A stretch of 64,000 nucleotides of DNA from the NCBI RefSeq assembly GCF_003046185.1, contig NZ_PZZL01000002.1, positions 186,001-250,000 of the forward strand, given 5' to 3'. Positions within the stretch are counted from its first letter, which is position 1. Each line of letters begins with the position of its first letter. The translations under genes were made by a program, and so were the position numbers. This DNA comes from Phreatobacter oligotrophus (GTDB taxonomy: Bacteria; Pseudomonadota; Alphaproteobacteria; Rhizobiales; Phreatobacteraceae). Shown piece after piece: positions 8,537 through 16,862 of this stretch. A model generated the notes under the pieces. It was not told the origin of the DNA. It saw nothing but the letters and a program-made list of their open reading frames with translations, and made no database searches.

Positions 8537-9049
8537 ATGAGTGACACGCCGCAAGCCGAGGTGAAGGTCTTCGGGCCGGAGGAGAGCCCGTCCTACTGGC
8601 AGCCGGTGCCGGCCAATGGCTTCGTGCGCTGCATCCTCAATCCGAAGACGGTGAAGACCGAGAACCGCTTCGCCATGGGCACGCAGACGGTCGCGCCGGG
8701 CTGCCATATCCGCGAGCACACCCATGACCGCCACGAGGAGGTCATCCACCTGACGGCCGGGCGCGGCTTCGCGCGCATCGACGGCGAGGACATCCCGATG
8801 GAGGCGGGCTCGACCGTCTTCATCGGCCGCGACCGCAAGCACGGCTTCGTCAATCCCGGCCCCGAGCCGATGAGCTTCGTCTGGTTCCTGATGCCTGGCG
8901 GGCTCGAGGATTTCTTCGCCGCCATCGGCCGCGAGCGGGTTCCGGGCGAGCCTGCGCCCGAGCCCTTCCCGCGGCCCGCCGATGTCGCCGAGATCGAGAA
9001 GCGCACGGTCTTCGGCTGGGCCGATCCCAGCCACAATCCGAAGGGATAG
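8537..9049 (+). CDS. Cupin-domain protein
   Basis: The 170-residue protein holds a single cupin barrel. Motif 1 is visible as GCHIREHTHDRHEEVIHLTAG near residues 55-75, with His-x-His and Glu as likely metal ligands. Motif 2 follows as AGSTVFIGRDRKHGFVN near residues 94-110. Cupins include dioxygenases, isomerases and small-molecule sensors, and the activity cannot be assigned. GGAGGAGATGGC precedes the start. The gene for a NIPSNAP-family protein follows after 4 bases, so the two are almost surely co-translated. They probably complete the pathway begun by the FAD oxidoreductase. Confidence 0.85.
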   Translation: MSDTPQAEVKVFGPEESPSYWQPVPANGFVRCILNPKTVKTENRFAMGTQTVAPGCHIREHTHDRHEEVIHLTAGRGFARIDGEDIPMEAGSTVFIGRDRKHGFVNPGPEPMSFVWFLMPGGLEDFFAAIGRERVPGEPAPEPFPRPADVAEIEKRTVFGWADPSHNPKG

Positions 9050-9053
9050 AGCC

Positions 9054-9368
9054 ATGATCGTCGAGGAGCGCGACTACCGCATCAAGGCCGGCCATCTCGC
9101 CGAGTTCGTCGGGCTCTACGAGGAGCACGGGTTGCCCATCCAGCAGGAGCTGCTCGGCACGTTCCACGGCTATTTCACCTCGGAGACGGCGGAGCTGAAC
9201 CACGTAGTGGCCTGGTGGTCCTACGAGAGCCTCGATGACCGCCTCGTCCGCCGCGACAGGATGATGGCCGACCCGCGCTGGCAGGATTACCTCGCCAAGG
9301 TGAAGGGGCTGGTCGAGGTCCAGCACGTGCGGTTCCTGCGGCCGACGCGGTTTTCGCCGATCAGGTGA
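9054..9368 (+). CDS. NIPSNAP family protein
   Basis: This 104-residue protein has the compact ferredoxin-like fold signature of NIPSNAP proteins. There is an N-terminal MIVEERDYRIKAGHLAEFV strand-helix, then GYFTSETAELNHVVAWW-SY, then an arginine/aspartate-rich helix (LVRRDRMMADPRW) and a short final strand. Bacterial members often sit in small-molecule catabolic clusters with unclear biochemical roles. ATG 9054 is 4 bases after the cupin stop. A longer reading from 8982 overlaps the cupin gene and adds a low-quality sequence, so I rejected it. Confidence 0.82.
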   Translation: MIVEERDYRIKAGHLAEFVGLYEEHGLPIQQELLGTFHGYFTSETAELNHVVAWWSYESLDDRLVRRDRMMADPRWQDYLAKVKGLVEVQHVRFLRPTRFSPIR

Positions 9369-9383
9369 GGAGTGGGGCGCGCG

Positions 9384-9513
9384 CCCCACCTCTCCCCGGC
9401 GGGGAGAGGTCGCCGAGCGTAGCGAGGCGGGAGAGGGGGTGAGCCTTCTCCGGATCGGCCTCAAGCCCCCTCTCCTGGCCTTCGGCCGACCTCTCCCCGC
9501 CGGGGAGAGGTGG
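9384..9513. repeat. Intergenic inverted repeat, family A (copy 2)
   Basis: The element begins CCCCACCTCTCCCCGGCGG and ends with the inverse CGCCGGGGAGAGGTGG at 9498-9513. Each end is a hairpin of the CTCTCCCC-GGGGAGAG type. It occupies the left part of the 371-base gap 9369-9739 between convergent genes, and a family C repeat occupies the right part. No gene is present in the gap. Confidence 0.65.
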
Positions 9514-9563
9514 AGCGGTGCCGCTTCGGCGCGCGATGCCATCAATGCGCGCCGCCCTCTCCG

Positions 9564-9710
9564 CGTCATGCCCGGGCTTGGCCCGGGCATCCACGAATTC
9601 TTCTGGATGCGCGGTGGTCAAGTCGTGGATGCCCGCCATAGCCGAGGCCTTGCCTCGGCGTCGGAAGCAAGGAACGGCGGCCAACGGCCGCCAGAGGGCG
9701 GGCATGACGG
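9564..9710. repeat. Intergenic inverted repeat, family C (copy 1)
   Basis: The left end CGTCATGCCCGGGC is mirrored at the right end by GGGCGGGCATGACG. Inside are GGGCATCCACGAATTC, then TGGTCAAGTCGTGGATGCCCG. The copy at 13908-13997 has the same blocks in the opposite orientation, including the inner GAATTCGTGGATGCCCG, which shows this is a dispersed family rather than a local palindrome. Confidence 0.65.
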
Positions 9711-9739
9711 ATGGGTGGGTGGAAACGGGAAGCGCCCCC

Positions 9740-10720
9740 TCACTTGAACCCCACCACCGCGTGCGGCACGTAGGCTGCCTCCAGCGCCGCAATCTCCTCG
9801 GCCGTCAGCTTCACCTTCAGCGCCGCCACCGCGTCGTCGAGATGACCCATCTTGCTGGCGCCGACGATGGGCGCGGTGATGCCCGGCTTCTGCAACACCC
9901 AGGCGAGCGCAACCTGGGCCCGCGGGATGCCGCGGGCTTTCGCCACCGCCGCCACGGCCTCGACCACCTTGCGGTCGGCCTCGGCGGTGGCCGCATAGAG
10001 CGTCTTGCCGAAATCATCGGTCTCGGCGCGGGCGCTGGAGGAATCCCAGTCGCGGGTGAGGCGGCCGCGGGCGAGCGGGCTCCACGGAATGACGCCGATG
10101 CCCTCCTCGCGGCACAGCGGCAGCATCTCGCGCTCCTCCTCGCGGTAGAGCAGGTTCACGTAGTTCTGCATGGTGGCGAAGCGCGTCCAGCCATTCGCCT
10201 CCGAGGTCTTCAGCATCTTCATGAAGCGCCAGGCGCTCATGGAGGAGGCGCCGATATAGCGGGCCTTGCCGGCCTTCACGACGTCGTGGAGCGCTTCCAG
10301 CGTCTCCTCGATCGGCGTGTCGTAGTCGAAGCGGTGGATCTGGTAGAGGTCGACATAGTCGGTGCCGAGGCGGCGCAGCGAATGGTCGATCTCGGTCATA
10401 ATCGCCTTGCGCGACAGGCCGGCGCCGTTCGGGCCGGGGCGCATGCGGTTGAAGACCTTGGTGGCGATGACGATGTCGTCGCGCTTGGCCATGTCCTTCA
10501 GCGCCTTGCCGACGATCTCCTCGGAGGAGCCGAGCGAATAGACATTGGCCGTGTCGAAGAAGTTGATGCCGAGGTCGAGCGCCCGCTTGATGAAGGGGCG
10601 GCTCTCGGTCTCGCCCATGGACCAGGGATGGGCGCCCTGGTCGGGCGCGCCATAGGTCATGCAGCCGAGGCAGAGGCGCGAGACGTCGAGGCCGGTGCGG
10701 CCGAGCTTCACAGTGTCCAT
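9740..10720 (-). CDS. Aldo/keto reductase
   Basis: The 326-residue TIM-barrel oxidoreductase is NADPH-dependent by family. The catalytic tetrad is visible: Asp in NFFDTANVYSLG (residues about 54-65) with the Tyr six residues on, Lys in VIATKVFNRM, and His in YVDLYQIHRFD. The C-terminal VAKARGIPRAQVALAWVLQ and PIVGASKMGHLDDAV segments are the usual NADP-binding region of the YajO/GRP-like AKR subgroup. It reduces aldehydes or ketones of unknown identity. GGGAG precedes the start. It lies downstream of the DUF3422 gene with a 94-base gap and may be a separate transcription unit. Confidence 0.92.
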   Translation of the reverse strand: MDTVKLGRTGLDVSRLCLGCMTYGAPDQGAHPWSMGETESRPFIKRALDLGINFFDTANVYSLGSSEEIVGKALKDMAKRDDIVIATKVFNRMRPGPNGAGLSRKAIMTEIDHSLRRLGTDYVDLYQIHRFDYDTPIEETLEALHDVVKAGKARYIGASSMSAWRFMKMLKTSEANGWTRFATMQNYVNLLYREEEREMLPLCREEGIGVIPWSPLARGRLTRDWDSSSARAETDDFGKTLYAATAEADRKVVEAVAAVAKARGIPRAQVALAWVLQKPGITAPIVGASKMGHLDDAVAALKVKLTAEEIAALEAAYVPHAVVGFK

Positions 10721-10814
10721 GGCGGGGCTCCCGAGGGGCGGATCGGCCCTGTTCTAGGACGGGCTTGGCGCGGGGGGAACGGCGGGCCGCAGCGGGCCTG
10801 CCATGCCCGCGGCG

Positions 10815-12089
10815 TCAGTCGTCGCGGTGGCGCGATCGCACGCGCCGGACCACCAGCGCCATGACGATGATGACGAAGGGCAGCACCACGGCGGTGGCGA
10901 CCGAGGGGTCGAAGGGCAGGAGCCCCGCATCCTTGCCGCCCTTGAAGAGATAGCCGAGCAGGCCGAGCACGTAATAGGACACGGCCGCGATGGAGAGGCC
11001 CTCCACCGTCTGCTGCAGGCGCAGCTGCAGGCGGCCGCGCTCCGACATGGTCTCGAGCAGCGTGCGGTTCTGCTGTTCGAGGGCGATGTCGACGCGGGTG
11101 CGCAACAGGTTCGCGGCGCGGGCGAGCTTCAGCGACAGCTCCGCCTGGCGGTCGGACGCCGTCTGGCAGGTGCGCATGGCGGGGGCGAAGCGGCGGTCGA
11201 GGAAGGCCGCCCAGGTCGAGTGCCCCTCGACCGGCGTCTCGCCGATGACCGCAAGGCGCGAGCGCACCAGCGCCTCGTAGGCGCGGGTCGCACCGAAGCG
11301 GAAGCTCGACAGCGCAGCCTCCGCCTCGAGCTCGGCGGCCTGCGCCACCAGCGTGTCGAGCAGCGCGGCGTTGCTCTCGAGCCCCGTCGCCGTCTTCATG
11401 CGCTGGGCGACCGAGAGAAGCTCGCGCTCGATGCGGCCGATGATCGGCCCGACCCGCTGCGCCTCGGGCAGGCCGAGCAGGGCGAAGCAGCGATAAGTCT
11501 CGACCTCGAGCAGGCGCTGCACCAGAGCGCCGGCCACCGCCGGGGTCAGGCCGTGGTCGATGACGAGAATGCGGGTGTAGCCGCGCGAATCCTGGCGGAA
11601 GTCGGTGGCGATGGTCGCCGCATCCATGGCCCGGGAGACGCAGAGCGAGGCCGGGTCGAACAGCGCCTGCCAGTCGGCGGGAACGCCATCCTCGCGCACC
11701 AGCGCCAGGTCGATGGCGACCAGCAGCGGGCCGGGGGCGGCGACGGCGCCGCCGACCGGGCTCGGCTGCGGCAGCGGCCAGTGGAACGGGTCGCCGGCCG
11801 GCGCCGGCACGTCCCAGCCATAGGTGGAGAACTCGCTGTGCCGCTCCCAGCGCAGCCGCGACGTTGGGAAGACGGCGCGGTGGAAATTGGCGCCCTCGTC
11901 CGGGCGGGCCGCGCCCGTTGCGCCGCACCAGGCGGCGAGCGTCGCCCGCTCCTGCACCACCGGCACCTCGGCGGTGGCAAAGGCGTGGAGCAACACGCGG
12001 CGCGGCGTCTCGACCAGCTGGAAGGGCCGGGCATGCAGCTCGTCCAGCACCTGGCGGCGGAGCGGATGGGGCGCGAAATCGAGACTCAC
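10815..12089 (-). CDS. DUF3422 family membrane-anchored protein
   Basis: The 424-residue protein of unknown function belongs to DUF3422: the N-terminus reads HPLRRQVLDELHARPF and an HSEFSTYGWDVP segment follows near residues 83-94. Most of the chain is soluble and helix-rich, including an arginine-rich region at about residues 300-350. Two C-terminal hydrophobic segments (AVSYYVLGLLGYLF and VATAVVLPFVIIVMALVV) anchor it in the membrane. The start codon is GTG, with AAGGA about 10 bases before it. No functional clue comes from the neighbours. Confidence 0.85.
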   Translation of the reverse strand: MSLDFAPHPLRRQVLDELHARPFQLVETPRRVLLHAFATAEVPVVQERATLAAWCGATGAARPDEGANFHRAVFPTSRLRWERHSEFSTYGWDVPAPAGDPFHWPLPQPSPVGGAVAAPGPLLVAIDLALVREDGVPADWQALFDPASLCVSRAMDAATIATDFRQDSRGYTRILVIDHGLTPAVAGALVQRLLEVETYRCFALLGLPEAQRVGPIIGRIERELLSVAQRMKTATGLESNAALLDTLVAQAAELEAEAALSSFRFGATRAYEALVRSRLAVIGETPVEGHSTWAAFLDRRFAPAMRTCQTASDRQAELSLKLARAANLLRTRVDIALEQQNRTLLETMSERGRLQLRLQQTVEGLSIAAVSYYVLGLLGYLFKGGKDAGLLPFDPSVATAVVLPFVIIVMALVVRRVRSRHRDD

Positions 12090-12169
12090 GGGGAACGCGT
12101 CCTTGGGGGCATGGGAGCGTCATTGGAGACCCGCCCCGCCCGCTTGGCAAGCGGCCTCACGGGGCTGCG

Positions 12170-13801
12170 TCACTCGATGCCGTAGGCCTTCCGCGCTTCC
12201 GCCACCTCGGCCTCGTCCCAGTAGCCGATGAGAATGCCGCCGCGCAGCTGGCGCGCCGGGCCATAGGTCTCGATCGTCGCATCCGGCATGGTGATGCGGT
12301 TGTGGTCGGTCAGCGCCCAGGCGAGGAGATGCTCCTTCAGCCGCGCCCGCACCGCCTCATGCTCGGGGTCGTCGCCGAGGTCGCGATATTCATGTGGGTC
12401 CGTCTGCAGGTCCCAGAGCATCGGGCGGAAGCCCGGCGCGTGGACATACTTGAACCGGCCGTCGAAGACCATGAACAGCCGGCACTCGTCGGGCTTGCGG
12501 CCGAGGGTGCGGCGGGAATCCAGCATGGAATAGTCGTATTCGGAGATGGCGACCGGCCGCCAGTCCAGCGGCGTCTGCCCCCGCAGCAGGGGTTTGAGCG
12601 ACCTGCCCTCGACGATGTGGCGCGGCACCGTGCCGCCGAAATGCTCGATGAAGGTCGGCGCAAGGTCGATGGCCTCGACGAGGGCGTCGCAGGTCGTGCC
12701 GCGCGTGGCGTCGGCCTCCGGAGAGGGATCGACGACGATGAGCGGCACCTTCACCGAGACCTCGTGGAACAGGTCCTTCTCGCCGAGCCAATGGTCGCCG
12801 AGATAGTCGCCATGGTCGGAGGTGAAGACGATCATCGTCTTGTCGGTGAGGCCTTCGTCATCGAGGAACTTGAACAGCACGGCGAGCTGGTCGTCGATCT
12901 GGCGGATGAGGCCCATATAGGCCGGGATGACGCGGCGGCGGACCTCCTCACGGGCAAAGTTGCGGGAGACCCGCATGTCCATGAAGGCGCCATAGACCGG
13001 GTGCGGGTTCTGCCGCTCGAGATCGGAACGGATGGCCGGCTGGACGTCGTCCTCGCTGAACATGTCGTGGTAGGGCGCCGGGGCGATATAGGGCCAGTGC
13101 GGCTTGATGTAGGAGAGGTGCAGGCACCACGGGCGCCCGTCCTCCTTGGCCTCGCGGATGAAATCCATGGCCCGGCGGGTCATGTAGGGCGTCTCGGAAT
13201 GCTCCTCGGGGATGTTGGCTTCCTTGTCGGCATGGGCGAGGAGCCAGCCATTCTGCTTCTCGCCGTCGGGCCCAATGCCGGAATTGGCGCGGTCCTCCCA
13301 CGGGTTGCGCGCCGGGAAGCCGTTTGTCTCCAGATAGGCGTCGTAGGCCGGCCGGGCTGCGCCGGGCCGCGAGGGATGCAGGCCGTCGTCGCGCTCATAG
13401 GGCTCGAAGCCGCATTGCGCCGCCTCGACGCCGATGACCGAGCCCTTGGGGATGCCCAGCCGCTCCATGCCCTCGTCATCGGCGGTCATGTGGGTCTTGC
13501 CGACGAGGACGTTGCGCACGCCGAGGGCTTTCAGGTGCTGGCCGAGCGTCGGCTCGCCGATGCGCAGGGGGAAGTTGTTCCAGTTGGAGCCGTGCGAGCG
13601 CATGTAGCGGCCGGTGTAATAGCTCATGCGCGAGGGGCCGCAGACCGGCGACTGCACATAGGCGCGGGTGAAGCGCACGCCGCGGGCCGCCAGCGCATCG
13701 ATGGTGGGGGTCTTGAGGCGTGGATGGCCGGCGCAGCTCAGGTAATCGAACCGCAGCTGGTCGCACATGATGAAGAGGATGTTCTTGTCGGCGTGCGGCA
13801 T
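12170..13801 (-). CDS. Sulfatase-family hydrolase
   Basis: The 543-residue member of the alkaline phosphatase/sulfatase superfamily has its key residues in place. The metal-binding Asp is in IMCDQLRFDY (residue 14). The sulfatase signature C-x-P-x-R reads VCGPSRMSYYTGRY, with Cys54 the residue converted to formylglycine. A second metal site is FTSDHGDYLGDHWLGEKD. It should cleave a sulfate, phosphonate or phosphate ester, with substrate unknown. No secretion signal is seen, which suggests a cytoplasmic enzyme. A maturase gene (formylglycine-generating) is not in the window. The gene lies on the minus strand after the TctC-type gene, separated by a repeat-bearing gap. Confidence 0.88.
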   Translation of the reverse strand: MPHADKNILFIMCDQLRFDYLSCAGHPRLKTPTIDALAARGVRFTRAYVQSPVCGPSRMSYYTGRYMRSHGSNWNNFPLRIGEPTLGQHLKALGVRNVLVGKTHMTADDEGMERLGIPKGSVIGVEAAQCGFEPYERDDGLHPSRPGAARPAYDAYLETNGFPARNPWEDRANSGIGPDGEKQNGWLLAHADKEANIPEEHSETPYMTRRAMDFIREAKEDGRPWCLHLSYIKPHWPYIAPAPYHDMFSEDDVQPAIRSDLERQNPHPVYGAFMDMRVSRNFAREEVRRRVIPAYMGLIRQIDDQLAVLFKFLDDEGLTDKTMIVFTSDHGDYLGDHWLGEKDLFHEVSVKVPLIVVDPSPEADATRGTTCDALVEAIDLAPTFIEHFGGTVPRHIVEGRSLKPLLRGQTPLDWRPVAISEYDYSMLDSRRTLGRKPDECRLFMVFDGRFKYVHAPGFRPMLWDLQTDPHEYRDLGDDPEHEAVRARLKEHLLAWALTDHNRITMPDATIETYGPARQLRGGILIGYWDEAEVAEARKAYGIE

Positions 13802-13907
13802 GGCGGGCTCGTGGGATCAAGGGCGCCGACAGTGCGTCGGACGGGCGAAGCGGGCAAGGGGAGTGGGTGGGGGATTGCGGAGCCACTCGGATAGCCACCG
13901 CACCCTC

Positions 13908-13997
13908 CGTCATGCCCGCCCTTGTGGCGGGCATCCACGACTTGACCACCGCCCCATGAGAATTCGTGGATGCCCGCCACAAGCCCGGGCATGACGG
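13908..13997. repeat. Intergenic inverted repeat, family C (copy 2)
   Basis: The 90 bp element has ends CGTCATGCCCGCC and GGGCATGACGG. Between them are GTGGCGGGCATCCACGACTTG, then GAATTCGTGGATGCCCGCC. It occupies the gap 13802-14073 between the TctC-type and sulfatase genes. The inner blocks match the 9564-9710 copy in reverse orientation. Confidence 0.65.
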
Positions 13998-14073
13998 ATG
14001 GGGTGGTGCCGGAAGGCAAGCAGGAGAGGTGAGCCCGGCCGAAAGCCCCACTCGCGCCCTCCCCGAGCGCCCC

Positions 14074-15045
14074 TCACGTCGGCCGGAAGCCGGAGGCCTT
14101 CACCGCCGGCGTCCAGTCGGCGATGTCCTGCCTCTGGACCCGCCCCAGCTCCTCCGGCGTCGAGCCGGTGGGCACCATGGCGAGGCCCAGGACCTTCTCC
14201 TTCACCGCCCCGTCATGCATCGCCGCCATCACCGCGCGGCTGATGCGGCCGAGGATCTCCGGCGGCGAGCCGGCCTTGGCGAAGAGCCCGTACCAGGCGC
14301 CGCCAGCAATGGCGATGCCGGCCTCGGTGAAGGTCGGCACATCGGGCAGGAACGGCGAGCGCTCGCGCCCCGACACGGCGAGGATGCGGATGCGGCCGCC
14401 TTTGGCCAGCTCCGTCACGTCGGAGGTGGTGGTGATGACCATGGGCACCTGGCCGCCGACGAGGTCGGTCAGCGCCGGGGCGGAGCCGCGATAGGGCGCA
14501 TGGACCAGCGGCACGCCGATCTTCTCGGCCAGCAGCGCGCCGAAGAAATGCGGCAGGTTGCCGACGCCCGGCGAGCCATAGGTGGCGCGGCGCGGGTCCT
14601 GCTTCACCCAGGCGACGAGTTCGGAGAGCGTCTTCGCCGGCGTGTCGGGATGCACGGCAAGGGCGAAGTCGAAGGTGGTGACGAGGCTCACCGGTGCGAG
14701 GTCGCGGACGGGATCGTAGGGCAGCTGCGGGAAGACGATGGGGTGGATGACCACCGGTGCGATGGGCGTGAGGAGCAGCGTGCGGCCGTCGGGGGCGGCG
14801 TTGATGACGGCCTGGGTGCCGATCTGTCCGCCGGCGCCGGGGCGGGCCTCGACGATGGCCGGCTCGCCAAGGGCACGGCCCACCTCGTCGGCGACGATGC
14901 GGGTCAGCGCGTCACCGGCCCCGCCCGCGGCGAACGGGAAGATGAAGCGGATGGGGCCGGACTGGGCGCGCAGCGCCGGAGCGGCGAGGGAGAGGGCAGC
15001 GGCGGTGCCGAGAAACGTCCGACGATCCGGCGTCCTGCGATCCAT
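14074..15045 (-). CDS. Tripartite tricarboxylate transporter-type substrate-binding protein (TctC/Bug family)
   Basis: The 323-residue periplasmic binding protein has a twin-arginine-style leader (DRRTPDRRTFLGTAAALSLA) with likely cleavage after LRAQ. The Bug-fold landmarks follow: IRFIFPFAAGGAGDALTR near residues 30-48, PGAGGQIGTQAVINAAPDG, and YGSPGVGNLPHFFG. These proteins capture carboxylates or related small acids. No TctA or TctB membrane subunit is present in the window, so the protein is an orphan here. ATG 15045 is preceded by a strong GGGGAGG. Its own promoter is visible at 15092-15120. Confidence 0.9.
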   Translation of the reverse strand: MDRRTPDRRTFLGTAAALSLAAPALRAQSGPIRFIFPFAAGGAGDALTRIVADEVGRALGEPAIVEARPGAGGQIGTQAVINAAPDGRTLLLTPIAPVVIHPIVFPQLPYDPVRDLAPVSLVTTFDFALAVHPDTPAKTLSELVAWVKQDPRRATYGSPGVGNLPHFFGALLAEKIGVPLVHAPYRGSAPALTDLVGGQVPMVITTTSDVTELAKGGRIRILAVSGRERSPFLPDVPTFTEAGIAIAGGAWYGLFAKAGSPPEILGRISRAVMAAMHDGAVKEKVLGLAMVPTGSTPEELGRVQRQDIADWTPAVKASGFRPT

Positions 15046-15091
15046 GATGACCTCCCCTTGCCCCTGCACCGACCATCCGACGACGGCGAGG

Positions 15092-15120
15092 ACCCTAGCG
15101 CAAGGCCACCGCTATGTCAA
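15092..15120 (-). promoter_or_regulatory. Sigma-70-type promoter of the TctC-type gene, with an upstream palindrome
   Basis: Read on the minus strand, TTGACA (15115-15120) and TAGGGT (15092-15097) are separated by exactly 17 bases, placing transcription start about 40 bases before the TctC-type ATG. The near-consensus -35 box stands out in this G+C-rich background. Just upstream, at 15130-15142, TCCTA-TCT-TAGGA forms a short palindrome in an A+T-rich patch and could be an operator. This suggests the gene is not simply expressed from the TPP-enzyme transcript. Confidence 0.6.
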
Positions 15121-15169
15121 TGATAATTTTCCTATCTTAGGATGATCGGCTTAGAGAAGGTTGATCTCC

Positions 15170-16816
15170 TCAATAGGCTTTCACCGGATGGATGAAGGGC
15201 CAGGGCGGGGCCTCGGTCCCCCGCGCCACCGCCACCTCGATAAGGGCGGGCGCGCCCTTGGCGAGGGCCGCCGCCAGGACCGGCCTCAAGGCCGCCGGGC
15301 TGTCGACGCGGGCGGTGTCGAGACCGAAGGCGCGGGCCAGGGCCGGGAAATCGGGGTTCATCAGATCGGCGCCGATCAGCCGGTTGCCGTAGCGGGTCTC
15401 CTGGTCGCGGCGGACATTGCCATAGGCGTTGTTGTTGAAGACCACGGTGACGAGGCCGATGCCGTATTGGACGGCGGTGGCGAGTTCCTGGACGCCGAAG
15501 AGGAAGCCGCCGTCGCCGGTGATGGAGACGACGGGGCGGTCCGGGTGGGCGACCTTGACGCCGAGCGCCGTCTGGAAGCCGAAGCCGAGCGTGCCCTGGA
15601 AGCCGGAAGAGACATAGGTCCGGGGGCGGCGAACGGGATAGCCGAAATAGCTGGTGAAGCCGGCCTGGCAGAGCTCCTCGACGAGGAGGCCCTCGGGCGG
15701 CAGGACGTCGCGGATGACGTCGAGATAATCCATCTCCGGCTGCACCACGCGGATCGCCGCGGCGGCCTCCCGACGGGCCGTCTCGATGGCGGCGCGGTTG
15801 TCCGGCGGGCGGTGGCCCTCCAGCGCGGCAAGAAGGGCCGCGACCCCCTCGCCGGCATCCGCGACGAGCGGCGCGTCGGCCTCCAGCCGGTCCATCTCGG
15901 CGGGGTCGATGTCGATGCGCACGAGCTTGCGGCCGCCGTCGAGGCGGGTCGTCAGCGCCATCATGTTGGCCCAGCGCATGGTCGGCATCTCGGCACGCGT
16001 GCCGATGGCGACGAGGAGGTCGCACTGCTCCCAGAGCCGGAAGGCGGCATAGGAGGACAGGCCCCAGGGACCGGCCTCGTCGACCACGCCGCGGCCACCG
16101 CGGAAGGCGGCGACAGGGGCGCCGATCCGCTCGGCGAGGAGGCCGATGGCGGCGGCGGCGTCCTGCGCGCCGGAGCCGGTCATGATGAGGGGGAAGCGGG
16201 CGGCGCGGATGAGGTTGACGGCGTGCGACACCGCCATTGGCTCGGGCTTCGCCGGGGCGTCGAGCACGGCGGCGGCGGCATCCGGCACATCCTCGGCGCC
16301 GGCCATCGTGTCCCAGGCCATTTCGAGCGCGACCGGGCCGGGGCGGCCGGACTGGGCCTGGCGAAACGCCTCGGCGACGAGGGCCGGGGCATCGGCCGGG
16401 CGCTCGATCCGCTCGGCCCATTTGACGAGGGAGCGCAGCGTCCCGAGCTGGTCGGCGATCTCGTGGAGGTGGCCGCGCCGCTTGCCGATGAAGGGCGTCG
16501 GGATCTGGCCGGTGAGGCAGACCATCGGCGTGTTGCAGCCCCAGCCCGTGGCGAGCGCCGCGGTGGTGTTGAGGACGCCGGGGCCCGGCACCACCGAATA
16601 GACGCCAGGCTTGCCGGTGGAGCGGCCATAGCCGAAGGCCATGTAGCCGCAGGCCTGTTCATGCCGCGCGCCGACGGTGCGGATGCGGTCGGCATTCTGC
16701 GCCAGCGCATCGAAGAGCGGATACATCTGCGCGCCCGGCAGGCCGAAGACCGTGTCCACCCCATTGGCGAGAAGGCCCGCGACGATGGCCTCGCCGCCCG
16801 TCATGCGCCGCGTCAT
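15170..16816 (-). CDS. Thiamine pyrophosphate-dependent enzyme of the acetolactate synthase large-subunit family
   Basis: The 548-residue protein has three domains. The N-terminal Pyr domain holds the catalytic Glu in GARHEQACGYMAFGYGRS (about residue 48). The central domain starts near PLIMTGSGAQDA. The C-terminal PP domain carries the TPP/Mg motif SITGDGGFLFGVQELATAV...VFNNNAYGNV. Family members decarboxylate 2-oxo acids, with outcomes including acetolactate, glyoxylate carboligation, benzoylformate decarboxylation and sulfoacetaldehyde chemistry. No small regulatory subunit gene follows, so a biosynthetic IlvB role is unlikely. ATG 16816 is favoured by GGAGAC six bases upstream over a TTG at 16831. 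The neighbouring binding protein for organic acids hints at 2-oxo acid catabolism. Confidence 0.9.
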   Translation of the reverse strand: MTRRMTGGEAIVAGLLANGVDTVFGLPGAQMYPLFDALAQNADRIRTVGARHEQACGYMAFGYGRSTGKPGVYSVVPGPGVLNTTAALATGWGCNTPMVCLTGQIPTPFIGKRRGHLHEIADQLGTLRSLVKWAERIERPADAPALVAEAFRQAQSGRPGPVALEMAWDTMAGAEDVPDAAAAVLDAPAKPEPMAVSHAVNLIRAARFPLIMTGSGAQDAAAAIGLLAERIGAPVAAFRGGRGVVDEAGPWGLSSYAAFRLWEQCDLLVAIGTRAEMPTMRWANMMALTTRLDGGRKLVRIDIDPAEMDRLEADAPLVADAGEGVAALLAALEGHRPPDNRAAIETARREAAAAIRVVQPEMDYLDVIRDVLPPEGLLVEELCQAGFTSYFGYPVRRPRTYVSSGFQGTLGFGFQTALGVKVAHPDRPVVSITGDGGFLFGVQELATAVQYGIGLVTVVFNNNAYGNVRRDQETRYGNRLIGADLMNPDFPALARAFGLDTARVDSPAALRPVLAAALAKGAPALIEVAVARGTEAPPWPFIHPVKAY

Positions 16817-16862
16817 GCGTGTCTCCGACAATCGCGTGGAAGGCCCCTGCCCGGCCGGCCGC

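Noticed and set aside
11864-13894. Long plus-strand open frame opposite DUF3422 and the sulfatase gene
   Set aside because: It has no recognisable domain, overlaps two well-supported genes entirely and has no ribosome site.
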